Source of the DNA: Propionicimonas sp.
GTDB lineage: Bacteria; Actinomycetota; Actinomycetes; Propionibacteriales; Propionibacteriaceae
Length of the DNA: 64,000 nucleotides
Assembly: GCA_013791955.1 (NCBI GenBank)
Contig: VMSW01000007.1
Coordinates: 992,001-1,056,000 of the forward strand
Direction of reading: 5' to 3'
Position numbers and translations under genes: made by a program. Positions 34,211 through 42,539 of this stretch are shown here, in pieces (position 1 is the first letter of the stretch; each line of letters starts with the position of its first letter). The notes under the pieces were generated by a model that worked only from the letters and a program-made list of their open reading frames with translations, had not been told where the DNA came from and ran no database searches.

Positions 34211-35320
34211 ATGCTCGCACGCACCCCCTTGTTGAGGCCCAGCCCAATGGAGATCGGCGATCTGTTTGCCAGCGTCTTCACCGTCTTCAAGCAGCGTTTC
34301 GGGCTGCTGATCCTGATCATGGTGGCGCCGACGGTGCTGCTAGCTGTTGCGACTGTCGTGCCGTTCCTGGCCGTTATCCCAGCGATTTCCGCTTTCACCC
34401 TGCAAGACCGGCAAGCGATCGCGGCGCTGATCGTGGTTGGAGTGGTCATGCTGCTGCTGGTACTCGCCGCGCCGTTGTTGCAGTTGAAGGCGCAGGCCAT
34501 GACGGTGGCCGCCACCTACGAGGTCGGTCAGGGTCAACGTCCAACATTTGGCAGTCTGCTGAGCAGCACCAAGGGTTTCCTGCCCCGCATCTTCCCTCTG
34601 GTCCTGCTTCTCTTCGCCGCAGTACTCGTGGCCTACGGCCTCATCTTCGGCGGCGTCGCCCTGATCGCAATGGGCTCACGCGGTGGCAATAGCGAGGCGC
34701 TAGCCGCCGGCACCGTCGCCCTGATGATCCTGCTCGTGATCGCGCTGGTGCCCGTGGTGCTCTTCCTTAGCGTCAAGCTGCTTTACGTGGTGCCGGTCAT
34801 CACCATCGAAGAGTTGGGACCCATCGCTTCACTGAAGCGCTCTTGGGCACTCACCAAGGGCGCGTTCTGGCGCACGCTGGGCTACTACCTCCTGGCCTCT
34901 CTGGCAATCTCGGCGCTGAGCTCCATGGTGAGCGGAATCCTGCAGATTGGCATGGTGCCGTTCATGAGCAGCATGGAGAACGCCCAGTCTTCAGCCGAAG
35001 TGCTGGCCTACCTGACCGCCATGATTCCGCTGATGGGCTTCGCGGTGCTCGCCCAGTCACTTCTCCAACTCCTCACCACCCCATTCCTCTACGTCTACAC
35101 CTCCGCGATGTATATCGATCAGGTGCGACGTTCGCTGCTGCCCCCAGCCCCGGCCCCCGCTCCATGGACGCAGCCCGGCTACCCGGGCTCCCCCGCCGGC
35201 TACGGCCCGCCGCCTACCAACTACGGGCCTCCCCCGGCCTGGCCGCAGCCCAACACGCCACCACCGGCCCCGCCTCAGCAGCAGCCCCCGACCGATCAGC
35301 CGGGGACGCCGTCCAACTGA
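34211..35320 (+). CDS. Polytopic membrane protein with Pro-rich C-terminal tail
   Basis: The 369-residue protein has about six membrane helices and resembles the glycerophosphoryl diester phosphodiesterase membrane-domain family, which lacks the catalytic GDPD part. RPSPMEIGDLFASVFTVFKQRFGLL opens the domain. ELGPIASLKRSWALTKGAFWRTLGYYLL is the typical re-entrant segment. The last 60 residues are Pro/Gln/Tyr-rich (GYGPPPTNYGPPPAWP) and probably cytoplasmic. Function is unknown. No catalytic motif is present. The start is set by the leaderless promoter box. Confidence 0.8.
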   Translation: MLARTPLLRPSPMEIGDLFASVFTVFKQRFGLLILIMVAPTVLLAVATVVPFLAVIPAISAFTLQDRQAIAALIVVGVVMLLLVLAAPLLQLKAQAMTVAATYEVGQGQRPTFGSLLSSTKGFLPRIFPLVLLLFAAVLVAYGLIFGGVALIAMGSRGGNSEALAAGTVALMILLVIALVPVVLFLSVKLLYVVPVITIEELGPIASLKRSWALTKGAFWRTLGYYLLASLAISALSSMVSGILQIGMVPFMSSMENAQSSAEVLAYLTAMIPLMGFAVLAQSLLQLLTTPFLYVYTSAMYIDQVRRSLLPPAPAPAPWTQPGYPGSPAGYGPPPTNYGPPPAWPQPNTPPPAPPQQQPPTDQPGTPSN

Positions 35321-35384
35321 TGCTCGGCTGGACGGGTGCAGAGACTGCATCCGGTCCTAGGCTGAAAGGCGAATGGAGGCAGTC

Positions 35385-36395
35385 ATGAAGATCCGATCTC
35401 GTTTCGCAGTCCTCCCGGTCGCCCTGGCGCTGGCCGGTGGCTTGTTCCTCACCCCAACAGCCTCAGCTGGCGTCCCAGCCGACTTCTCCACCCAGGCAAC
35501 CAAGTCGGTCACGTTGCAGCCGCCAAAGCCACTAGGAAGCAACTGGCGATTTATCGCCAAAATGATCTACGGCACGACCACCAACACCCTCAGCACCAGC
35601 CCCGGCGGCGAAAGCATGAACTGGGGCCCGAGCTACGGCACTCAGGTGCCGAACAAGACCTGGTGGTACGCCGACACCGCCAAGCTTCGGCTCGCCCACT
35701 TCAGCGATTCCGGCGTCTACCTCGGGCAGGCGAAGCTGCCAGCCAAATACCTCCACCAGGGGGTGTACTTCCAGTGGCAGAACCCACAGGCACTCGCCAA
35801 CGGCACCGTGGTGATGACCAGCACCACCATCGACTCTCCTGCCCTACTGAAGTACCGCAATGGCAAGTTCACCAAGGTGAAGATGAGCCGCCTGGTTGGG
35901 GTGATGATCAACGACGGCCGCTACCTTTACGGCTTCGACGAGTACAACAAGATGGTGCGAGTCAACCCGACTACTGGCAAGGTCAGCGCCACTTCCTGGT
36001 TCGTTGGCCAGCGCGGCCGCAAGTTCAAGGTGACCGTCGGCACCAGCTATCTCAAGGTGATTCGCCCAGGTGCGACCGTGCGCATCAACCTCAAATCCGC
36101 CGCCCATCCCACCCTTCCCCTGTACCCCGCGATCCAAGTTGCCATGGGCACGGACGGCAAGCTGTGGCTGCTCATCAGCGGCCTGGTTGAGTTGCCCGAA
36201 TACAACACCGAGTACACCGTGGGTCTGTTGAGCGTCAGCCGCACCGGCAGGGTTTCCAAGGTCTACTCGATGCGTAACACCAGCAGCGATTCCGACCCCG
36301 GGGACGGCTACAACCTCGGCATCCGTAAGGGCGGCACGCACCCTTGGATGATGTTCATCGACACCGACGCGGTGCGAGTCCACCGCCTGAAGTGA
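35385..36395 (+). CDS. Secreted hypothetical protein
   Basis: The 336-residue protein has a clear signal peptide: MKIRSRF, a hydrophobic core VLPVALALAGGLFL, and probable cleavage after TASAG. No lipobox is present. The mature part is rich in Thr, Gly, Tyr and short strands (NTTTN-like loops, LYGFDEYNKMVRVNPTTGKV, GTDGKLWLLISGL), suggesting a beta-propeller or similar all-beta fold. No catalytic motif is recognised. GGAGG lies 5 bases before ATG 35385, which is preferred to ATG 35373. It precedes the CoA-binding gene by 13 bases and may share its transcript. Confidence 0.8.
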   Translation: MKIRSRFAVLPVALALAGGLFLTPTASAGVPADFSTQATKSVTLQPPKPLGSNWRFIAKMIYGTTTNTLSTSPGGESMNWGPSYGTQVPNKTWWYADTAKLRLAHFSDSGVYLGQAKLPAKYLHQGVYFQWQNPQALANGTVVMTSTTIDSPALLKYRNGKFTKVKMSRLVGVMINDGRYLYGFDEYNKMVRVNPTTGKVSATSWFVGQRGRKFKVTVGTSYLKVIRPGATVRINLKSAAHPTLPLYPAIQVAMGTDGKLWLLISGLVELPEYNTEYTVGLLSVSRTGRVSKVYSMRNTSSDSDPGDGYNLGIRKGGTHPWMMFIDTDAVRVHRLK

Positions 36396-36408
36396 ACGGG
36401 AGAAAGCA

Positions 36409-36882
36409 ATGAAGATCTCTGAAGCGGCCGAGGATTTCCTCACCGTCGGCCGAATCGCGGTCACTGGCGTCTCGCGCAACCCGTCCGGGCATGGCAGCAA
36501 TGCGGTCTATGACCGGCTGCTGGAGCGCGGCTACGACGTAGTTGCGGTCAATCCCAATGCGGAGGCGATCCGTGATCGTCCCGCCTACGCCAACCTGGCG
36601 GCAGTCCCAGGCGGGGTGGACGCCGTAGTGATCGGCACCCGTCCCGAGCACGCCCTCGAGACCGTCAAGGAGGCCGTCGAACTGGGCATCAAGAAGGTCT
36701 GGATGCACCGGGCGGTCGATGCCGGCAGCGTCTCCCCCGAAGCCGTCACCTACGGACGTGAGCACGGCCTGACCGTGATCGACGGCGGTTGTCCGCTGAT
36801 GTTTGGCGGCGCCTCCGACGGCTTTCACAAGGTGATGTGCGCGGTACTCAAGCTGACCGGTCAGGTGCCTAAGACCGTCTGA
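36409..36882 (+). CDS. CoA-binding protein
   Basis: The 157-residue single-domain protein has the CoA-binding Rossmann fold of succinyl-CoA synthetase alpha subunits. IAVTGVSRNPSGHGSNAVYDRL holds the nucleotide loop, and YDVVAVNPNAEAIRDRPAY, VVIGTRPEHALETVKEAVE and KKVWMHRAVDAGSVSPE follow. HGLTVIDGGCPLMF near the end is typical of this small YccU-like group. The role is not defined beyond binding CoA or related nucleotides. GGGAG precedes the ATG. Confidence 0.9.
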   Translation: MKISEAAEDFLTVGRIAVTGVSRNPSGHGSNAVYDRLLERGYDVVAVNPNAEAIRDRPAYANLAAVPGGVDAVVIGTRPEHALETVKEAVELGIKKVWMHRAVDAGSVSPEAVTYGREHGLTVIDGGCPLMFGGASDGFHKVMCAVLKLTGQVPKTV

Positions 36883-36897
36883 ATTGTCGCCTTCGAT

Positions 36898-36966
36898 CCT
36901 TCGACAGGCTCAGGGATCTTCAACAAGTTGACTGAGCGACCCAAGTTGGCTGAGCTTGTCGAAGCC
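36898..36966. repeat. REP-like inverted repeat (CTTCGACAAGCTCAG type)
   Basis: CTTCGACAGGCTCAG on the left and the complement of CTTCGACAAGCTCAG on the right match at 14 of 15 bases in inverted orientation. The space between carries two partial AAGTTG(A/G)CTGAGC repeats. This sequence family is known as a dispersed intergenic repeat in many actinobacteria. It could form a long hairpin after the CoA-binding gene. Confidence 0.65.
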
Positions 36967-36990
36967 CTTGTGGTTGGCTATTTCGGCACC

Positions 36991-36996
36991 TATAAT
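36991..36996 (+). promoter_or_regulatory. Consensus TATAAT -10 of leaderless HNH promoter
   Basis: A perfect TATAAT ends 7 bases before ATG 37004. It is the best -10 in the window and decides the start. Confidence 0.65.
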
Positions 36997-37003
36997 AGAA
37001 CGT

Positions 37004-38383
37004 ATGAGCGAATACGGCGGAACGGCGGTTCAGTCAAGTGCGACTGACGCCGAACTCGGTGCGCTCTTGGACTATTGGACGGCCCAGTTGGCCGCCGAAA
37101 ACGCCTTTGATGCCGATGCTGATGGGCTGGAGCCGTGGCAGTTTGATGATGCTGGGTTGCTCGCTGAGCTTGGCCGGGTGCAACGCCAACGCAGCGGGTT
37201 AGCCGCCCGGTGGCTGAAGCTATTGGCCGAGGCGGAAGCCCGCCAGGCCACGGTTCGCCGCGCTTCATTGCCGACGGCCGGTTGGCTGGTCGACGGCAAT
37301 ACCCACTCAGCGCGGTCCGCCCGCGATGAGGTGCAGTTGGCTGCCGGTTTGGCCGCGCAGCCGGTGGTCGCCCAAGCGTTGACATCGGGGCAGGTTTCGG
37401 TGGAACAGGCCCAAGTGATCGTGCGCGGTTTGGGACGGTTGCCTGCAGAGCTTTCTATGACGCAGGTTGCTGAGGTTGCCGCCGACCTAGTTGCCCGGGC
37501 CGCCGATTTTGGGCCAGCCGGGCTAGCCCGGCTGGTGAATCGTGCCGTGGAAGTCATCGCCCCCGAAGTGGCTGAAGAAGCCGATCGGTGCGCGGTTGAA
37601 CGCCTCGACGCTGAGCAGCGCCGCGACCGCTACTTCAGCTGGCGCCAGGACTTTGATGGGGCCTGGCTGTTCCAGGGCAAACTCGGCACCGTCGCTGGCC
37701 AACAACTGATCAGCGTCCTGCGCTCCCTGGTTGCCGGGCAAAGCAGTGCCGCTGCACTGGTTGGGGTGGAATTGAGCCGCGGCCAAGCCACCGCTGATGC
37801 GCTGGTGGTCCTTGCTGAGCACTTCGCCGGCTGCCAATCTCTGCCAACGGTTGGCGGGGAGTGTGCGCGTGTCACGGTGAACATCGACTACGACGTGTTG
37901 TGCGGGAAACTCGGCACCGCGACCCTGATCAACACCGAAACCGGCAACACCGACACCCCGATCACCGCGCAAGAGGCCCGTCGAATCGCCTGCGACGCGA
38001 TGCTGCTGCCAATAGTGCTGAACGGTAACTCCGAACCACTTGATGTTGGCCGGGAGAAGCGGCTATTCAGCTCAACCCTGCGCCAGGTGCCAATCAACCG
38101 CGACCGAGGCTGCGCCTTCCCCGGCTGCGACCGAGGGCCAGCCGAATGCGAAGGCCACCACATTTTGAGCTGGCGGGCCGGTGGCGAAACCAGTCTGCGC
38201 AACGGCGTCCTGCTGTGCACCTACCACCACCACCTGGTCGAGCCCGACCCGAACGCCCCACCTGATTCGCAATGGCAAATCCAATTGGACGCCCACGGTG
38301 ATCCAGAATTCGGCTCACCGGTAGGCCGCGGCGCCCCACCAGGCCAGCGGCGCTGGCGACAACACCACCGCTACCGCACCTAA
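37004..38383 (+). CDS. HNH endonuclease with DUF222 domain (13E12 repeat family)
   Basis: The 459-residue protein combines an N-terminal helical DUF222 region (residues about 20-300) with a C-terminal HNH nuclease. The DUF222 part includes QRQRSGLAARWLKLLAEAEAR and the conserved QVSVEQAQVIVRGLGRLP. The HNH part is RDRGCAFPGCDRGPAEC (Cys pair), EGHHILSWRAGGET (His-His) and GVLLCTYHHHLV (Cys and His). This is the 13E12 family, multi-copy in many actinobacteria and sometimes tied to mobile DNA, but a role is not known. The REP-like repeat lies just upstream. Confidence 0.88.
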   Translation: MSEYGGTAVQSSATDAELGALLDYWTAQLAAENAFDADADGLEPWQFDDAGLLAELGRVQRQRSGLAARWLKLLAEAEARQATVRRASLPTAGWLVDGNTHSARSARDEVQLAAGLAAQPVVAQALTSGQVSVEQAQVIVRGLGRLPAELSMTQVAEVAADLVARAADFGPAGLARLVNRAVEVIAPEVAEEADRCAVERLDAEQRRDRYFSWRQDFDGAWLFQGKLGTVAGQQLISVLRSLVAGQSSAAALVGVELSRGQATADALVVLAEHFAGCQSLPTVGGECARVTVNIDYDVLCGKLGTATLINTETGNTDTPITAQEARRIACDAMLLPIVLNGNSEPLDVGREKRLFSSTLRQVPINRDRGCAFPGCDRGPAECEGHHILSWRAGGETSLRNGVLLCTYHHHLVEPDPNAPPDSQWQIQLDAHGDPEFGSPVGRGAPPGQRRWRQHHRYRT

Positions 38384-38398
38384 GCGGGTTGGGGACTA

Positions 38399-39742
38399 CT
38401 AGCGGTCCTTGCGCTTCGCGCGCGCCCGCACCTCGACGACCACCGGGGAACCGGCGAAACCGAAGTCCTCCCGCAACCGACGCTCGACGAACCGCACATA
38501 AGGCGCATCAAACTGGCCCGAGGTAAACAGGGCGAAAGTCGGCGGGCAGTTGTGAGCCTGGGTGCCGAACAAGATGCGCGGCTGCTTGCCACTGCGCACC
38601 GGGTGCGGATGAGCTGCCGCCAAGCGGCCAAGGAAGGCGTTGAGCTTGCCGGTCGAGACGCGGGTCTCCCACCCTTCCAAGGCCTGCTCGATGGCTACCG
38701 CCAGCTTGTCGACGTTGCGTCCGGTCAGCGCAGAGATGTTCACACTCGGGGCCCAGGAGAAGGCACGAATATCCTGCTCGATCTCGCGACTCAGGTAGTG
38801 GCGGCGCTCTTCGTCGGTGAGATCCCACTTGTTGTAGGCGATCACCAACGCCTTGCCGGCTTCTTCCACCATCGTCAGAATGCGCAGGTCCTGATCCGAA
38901 ATCGTCTCCGCCACGTCCAGGACGACGACACACACCTCAGCGCGCTCGATCGCTCCCTGGGTGCGCAGCGAGGCGTAGTACTCATGACCCGAGGCCTCTT
39001 TGACTCGACGTCGCAGCCCGGCGGTGTCGATGAAGCGGTAGGTGATGCCACCAACGGAGACCAGCTCATCAACCGGATCGACGGTCGTGCCAGCCACATT
39101 GTCGACCACGGCGCGATTGGACTTGGCGACCTTGTTCAGCAACGACGACTTGCCAACGTTCGGACGGCCAACGATGGCCACTCGGCGCGGCCCGCCGAAA
39201 GTGCCCTCTTCGACCGACGCCGAAGGCGGCAGTACGGCGAGCACCGCGTCCAGCAGATCGCCGGTCCCCCGGCCGTGCATGGCCGAGACCGGGTGCGGCT
39301 CGCCGAGGCCGAGATTCCACATTCCGGCGGCATCAGCCTCGGTGCGCGCATCATCGACCTTGTTGGCGGCCAACACCACTGGCTTGCGGCTGCGGCGCAG
39401 CACCGCCACGACTGCCTCATCGACGTCCTGGGTGCCAACGGTGGCATCAACCACGAACAGCACCACATCGGCGGCAGCAATGGCCAGCTCGGCCTGTTCG
39501 GCAATCTGGGCGGCCATGCCCTGAGCGTCCGGGGCCCAACCGCCGGTATCGACGATCACGAAATCGCGGCCAGCCCACTCAGCGTCGTAACTGACCCGAT
39601 CCCGGGTTACCCCGGGCAGATCTTGGACGACCGCTTCGCGGCGCCCAATGATTCGGTTCACCAGCATGGACTTACCCACATTGGGGCGCCCGACGACCGC
39701 CACCACCGGCCTGGTGATGGTTTCGGTCTCGACTTCGGTCAT
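38399..39742 (-). CDS. der: Ribosome biogenesis GTPase Der (EngA)
   Basis: Der has two tandem GTPase domains and acts in 50S ribosome assembly. The two P-loops are visible: [14 protein letters not shown] (about residue 17) and [14 protein letters not shown] (about residue 195). The G3 motifs DTGGW and DTAGLR and the G4 motifs NKVD and NKWD follow. The C-terminal KH-like domain includes [18 protein letters not shown]. Length 447 is typical. I start at ATG 39742 with AAGAGGAG upstream. It is last in a tyrA-cmk-der minus-strand cluster, a common actinobacterial order. Confidence 0.96.
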   Translation of the reverse strand: MTEVETETITRPVVAVVGRPNVGKSMLVNRIIGRREAVVQDLPGVTRDRVSYDAEWAGRDFVIVDTGGWAPDAQGMAAQIAEQAELAIAAADVVLFVVDATVGTQDVDEAVVAVLRRSRKPVVLAANKVDDARTEADAAGMWNLGLGEPHPVSAMHGRGTGDLLDAVLAVLPPSASVEEGTFGGPRRVAIVGRPNVGKSSLLNKVAKSNRAVVDNVAGTTVDPVDELVSVGGITYRFIDTAGLRRRVKEASGHEYYASLRTQGAIERAEVCVVVLDVAETISDQDLRILTMVEEAGKALVIAYNKWDLTDEERRHYLSREIEQDIRAFSWAPSVNISALTGRNVDKLAVAIEQALEGWETRVSTGKLNAFLGRLAAAHPHPVRSGKQPRILFGTQAHNCPPTFALFTSGQFDAPYVRFVERRLREDFGFAGSPVVVEVRARAKRKDR

Positions 39743-39810
39743 GACGCTCCTCTTGCTACTGCGACCCAACAGGTTAGCGCACCGAAGCCGAGGCCCAGCG
39801 TTTGGCCTGG

Positions 39811-40482
39811 TCAGCCGCGATTAGCGGCCACCAAACTCAGCACGGCTTCGATGGTTTCGGCCAAACTGAGCTCGGTGCAGTCCAGCTGGGTCACGCCGTC
39901 AGCCGCGGTGGTGAAGTTCACCAATTTGGAGTCATCCCGGTCACGGCGCAGCACCTGATCGGCCAGTTGGGCCGCATCGATTCCGCCGCCCAGATCTGCC
40001 TTGCGCCGGGCCATCCGGATCTCCGGATCAGCAGTGAGCAGCAGCCGCACATCGGCGTCCGGGGCCACCACCGTGGTGATGTCGCGGCCCTCGGCAATGA
40101 TGCCCAACGGCGCTGCCGCAATGATGGCTCGCTGCCGGGCCACCAGGTTTTCCCGGCATTCCGGAATCGTGGAAACCGCGCTCACTTTGGCCGAAATCTC
40201 CGGTTCGCGGATCCGTTGGGTGACCTCAACCCCATTCACCACCACGCGGTCAACGTCCGGGTCGGTGCTGATTTCGACGTCAGCTCCCAGCGTCGCCGCG
40301 ATCACTCCAGCGGTATCTGAGGGCGCCACGCCGGCGTCCAAATAGGCGCAAGCAATCGCCCGATACATCGCCCCAGTGTCCAGATAGGCCAGCCCGAGGG
40401 CCTTGGCCACCCCCTTCGAGGTGGTCGATTTGCCTGACCCGGACGGCCCGTCGATGGCGATCACCAGGCGCTGCGAACTCAT
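39811..40482 (-). CDS. cmk: Cytidylate kinase
   Basis: The 223-residue NMP kinase phosphorylates CMP and d[22 protein letters not shown] is the Walker A loop, [12 protein letters not shown] is the Cmk-specific nucleotide-binding segment, and [15 protein letters not shown] follows. [22 protein letters not shown] is the lid region. ATG 40482 has GAGGAG upstream; the frame extends to 40527, inside tyrA. It sits 11 bases after tyrA and 68 bases before der, with which it is often co-transcribed. Confidence 0.95.
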   Translation of the reverse strand: MSSQRLVIAIDGPSGSGKSTTSKGVAKALGLAYLDTGAMYRAIACAYLDAGVAPSDTAGVIAATLGADVEISTDPDVDRVVVNGVEVTQRIREPEISAKVSAVSTIPECRENLVARQRAIIAAAPLGIIAEGRDITTVVAPDADVRLLLTADPEIRMARRKADLGGGIDAAQLADQVLRRDRDDSKLVNFTTAADGVTQLDCTELSLAETIEAVLSLVAANRG

Positions 40483-40493
40483 ACTTGCACTCC

Positions 40494-41576
40494 TCAAAGT
40501 TGTGGCTCGTGGTCGCGAACCGTCCACCCGGCGGTGGTGAGCACGGCGTCGAGATCGGCAGCCCGATCAGGGGCCACCTGCACCGAAAGCCAGCCGCGCT
40601 CAGCTTCCAGATCGTGCTCGATGCGCAGGTCTTCAACGTTGACCCCAGCGGCTTCGATGTCGCGGAACAGTCGTCCCAGCGCGCCGGGCGCATCCGGAAT
40701 CTCCACCACCACATGGGCATAGCTGACCGCGCTCAAGCCGTGCTTTCCGGGCAGCGCACGGGTGCCATCCAGGCCCCGCTGCAGCACGCCGGTCAGGTCG
40801 GCGGACGCGTCGATGCTCGCCAACAGCCCGTCGAGATCGTCGCGCAGCTGCGCCAGTTCCTGGCGCACCGCAGCCGAGTTGGCCGAAATGATCTGGCGCC
40901 ACAACTGGGGATCCGAGCCTGCAATCCGGGTCACATCGCGCAAGCCCTGACCAGCGAGCCGCAAATGCTCTGCTGGCACCTCAGTGAGCCGTCCGGCCAC
41001 CAGCACAGACACCAGATGTGGCAGGTGCGAAACCTGTGCCACCGCCTCATCGTGGTGAGCTGCCCCCATGCTCACCAGCCGGGCGCCGCACAACTTGGCC
41101 ACTTCGTTCACATCGAGGACAGCCTGGGCCGCCGAGGTGTCATGCGGGGTGACCACCCAGGTGCGATCGACGAAGAGATCAGCGGTGGCCGTGAGCGGAC
41201 CGACGCGCTGCGATCCGGCCATCGGATGCGAACCGACGTAGCGGGCCAAATCGAGGCCGGTGGCCCGCAGATCGGCCAGCACAGTGCCCTTCACCGAACC
41301 CACGTCGGTGATGGTGGCATTTGGGTAGGTGTTCAGCGCCTTGGCGATCACCTTGGCCAGGGAGGCTGGCGGCACCGCCACCACCACCAGTCGCACCTGG
41401 CTTGGCTCGGGCGCTGCCGTGGTGCCGGCTCCGCGGGAGGCGGCCACCTGGGCGTGGCTGGAGGCCTTGTCCTGCAGGTGCACCTGTACCCCGGCCCGAG
41501 TCAGGGCGTGGGCCACTGAGGCGCCCACCAAGCCGGCGCCGATCACCAGCGCCGGGGACAACTCGCGTCCGTTCAC
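40494..41576 (-). CDS. tyrA: Prephenate dehydrogenase with ACT domain
   Basis: TyrA oxidises prephenate (or arogenate) in tyrosine synthesis. The 360-residue protein has an N-terminal NAD(P) fold (PALVIGAGLVGASVAHAL) and the substrate motif GSHPMAGSQRVGP. A helical dimerisation domain includes LVSMGAAHHDEAVAQVSHL with the catalytic-region His. A C-terminal ACT domain follows (AVSYAHVVVEIPDAPGALG), probably for tyrosine feedback. The start is GTG 41576 with GGAGG upstream. It heads the cmk-der cluster and lies 63 bases downstream of trmI. Confidence 0.92.
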   Translation of the reverse strand: MNGRELSPALVIGAGLVGASVAHALTRAGVQVHLQDKASSHAQVAASRGAGTTAAPEPSQVRLVVVAVPPASLAKVIAKALNTYPNATITDVGSVKGTVLADLRATGLDLARYVGSHPMAGSQRVGPLTATADLFVDRTWVVTPHDTSAAQAVLDVNEVAKLCGARLVSMGAAHHDEAVAQVSHLPHLVSVLVAGRLTEVPAEHLRLAGQGLRDVTRIAGSDPQLWRQIISANSAAVRQELAQLRDDLDGLLASIDASADLTGVLQRGLDGTRALPGKHGLSAVSYAHVVVEIPDAPGALGRLFRDIEAAGVNVEDLRIEHDLEAERGWLSVQVAPDRAADLDAVLTTAGWTVRDHEPQL

Positions 41577-41639
41577 CCGTCCTCCACTTGCTTCAAACCC
41601 CGCACAGCCTATCGAGCCGCGAGCACGCCCGCGTTCGGC

Positions 41640-42539
41640 TCAGGCCGACGCCTCGACTCCAGCTGGACGGGGGCCGTTGTAGTCCGGGCCGTAGGCACCC
41701 GGAGCTGGCCGCCGTTTGCGCAGCGGAGCAGTCGCTCCGGGAGCCAGCCGACGAGTGAAGATCAAGAAGCCGGTGTGGCCGCTGGTGCCATGGCCAGGAC
41801 GAATCGCCAATCCTTCGGCATGCCATTCCCTGGCGGTGTACTCCCGACCCACCGGCTCGGTGAAACCACCGTGCACCCGCAGCGTGTCCATGGTGCGGCC
41901 AAGCTGGGTCGCGGTGGCCACGTAACAGCACAACAGACCACCAGGCACCAGGACGTCCGCCACCATCTCGATGCACTCCCAGGGGGCGAGCATGTCGAGC
42001 ACGACCCGATCGACCGGTTCGCCGCCGTTGTCGGCCACCACATCGCCAACACGCAACGTCCAGGCAGGATGCGGTGCACCGAAGAAGGTCTCCACGTTGC
42101 GTTGGGCGATCTTGGCGAACTCCTCGCGACGCTCGTAGGAGTAGACCTTTCCGGCGCTGCCGACCGCCCGGAGCAGGAACATGGTCAGAGCGCCGGAGCC
42201 AGCACCCGCCTCCAGTACCCGGGCACCGGGGAAGATGTCGGTCTGCACCAAAATGTGGGCGGCGTCCTTGGGATAGACCACCGCCGCTCCCCGCGGCATG
42301 GTGACGGTGAACTCCTCCAACAATGGCCGAAACGCCAGATACTGCGCCCCGCCTACCGAGCGGATCACGATCCCTTCGGGTTGGCCAATCAGTTCGTCGT
42401 GGCTGATGGCGCCCTTGGTGGTGTGAAAGGTGCTCCCCGGAGTCAGCACTACCGAATGACGCCGTCCCTTGGCATCAGACAGGGTGACGCGTTCGCCAAC
42501 CTGAAGCAGCCCCGACCGAACGCCGCTCAACTCAGCCAC
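41640..42539 (-). CDS. trmI: tRNA (adenine-N1)-methyltransferase TrmI
   Basis: TrmI methylates A58 in the T-loop of tRNA. The 299-residue protein has an N-terminal beta domain and a C-terminal SAM-binding domain: VLEAGAGSGALTMFLLRA, then VYSYERREEFAKIAQRN and RVVLDMLAPWECIE. The GTG start at 42539 lies inside the preceding lipoprotein gene (8-base overlap), so translation is coupled. The C-terminal tail is basic and Pro/Gly-rich, longer than in many homologues. In many actinobacteria trmI is near the Pup-proteasome genes; those are not in this window. Confidence 0.92.
   Translation of the reverse strand: MAELSGVRSGLLQVGERVTLSDAKGRRHSVVLTPGSTFHTTKGAISHDELIGQPEGIVIRSVGGAQYLAFRPLLEEFTVTMPRGAAVVYPKDAAHILVQTDIFPGARVLEAGAGSGALTMFLLRAVGSAGKVYSYERREEFAKIAQRNVETFFGAPHPAWTLRVGDVVADNGGEPVDRVVLDMLAPWECIEMVADVLVPGGLLCCYVATATQLGRTMDTLRVHGGFTEPVGREYTAREWHAEGLAIRPGHGTSGHTGFLIFTRRLAPGATAPLRKRRPAPGAYGPDYNGPRPAGVEASA

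Noticed and set aside
38552-39958. Plus-strand open frame of 468 residues over der
   Set aside because: It is a shadow of der (which has all GTPase motifs on the other strand); its composition is His/Gln/Arg-rich and it has no domain.
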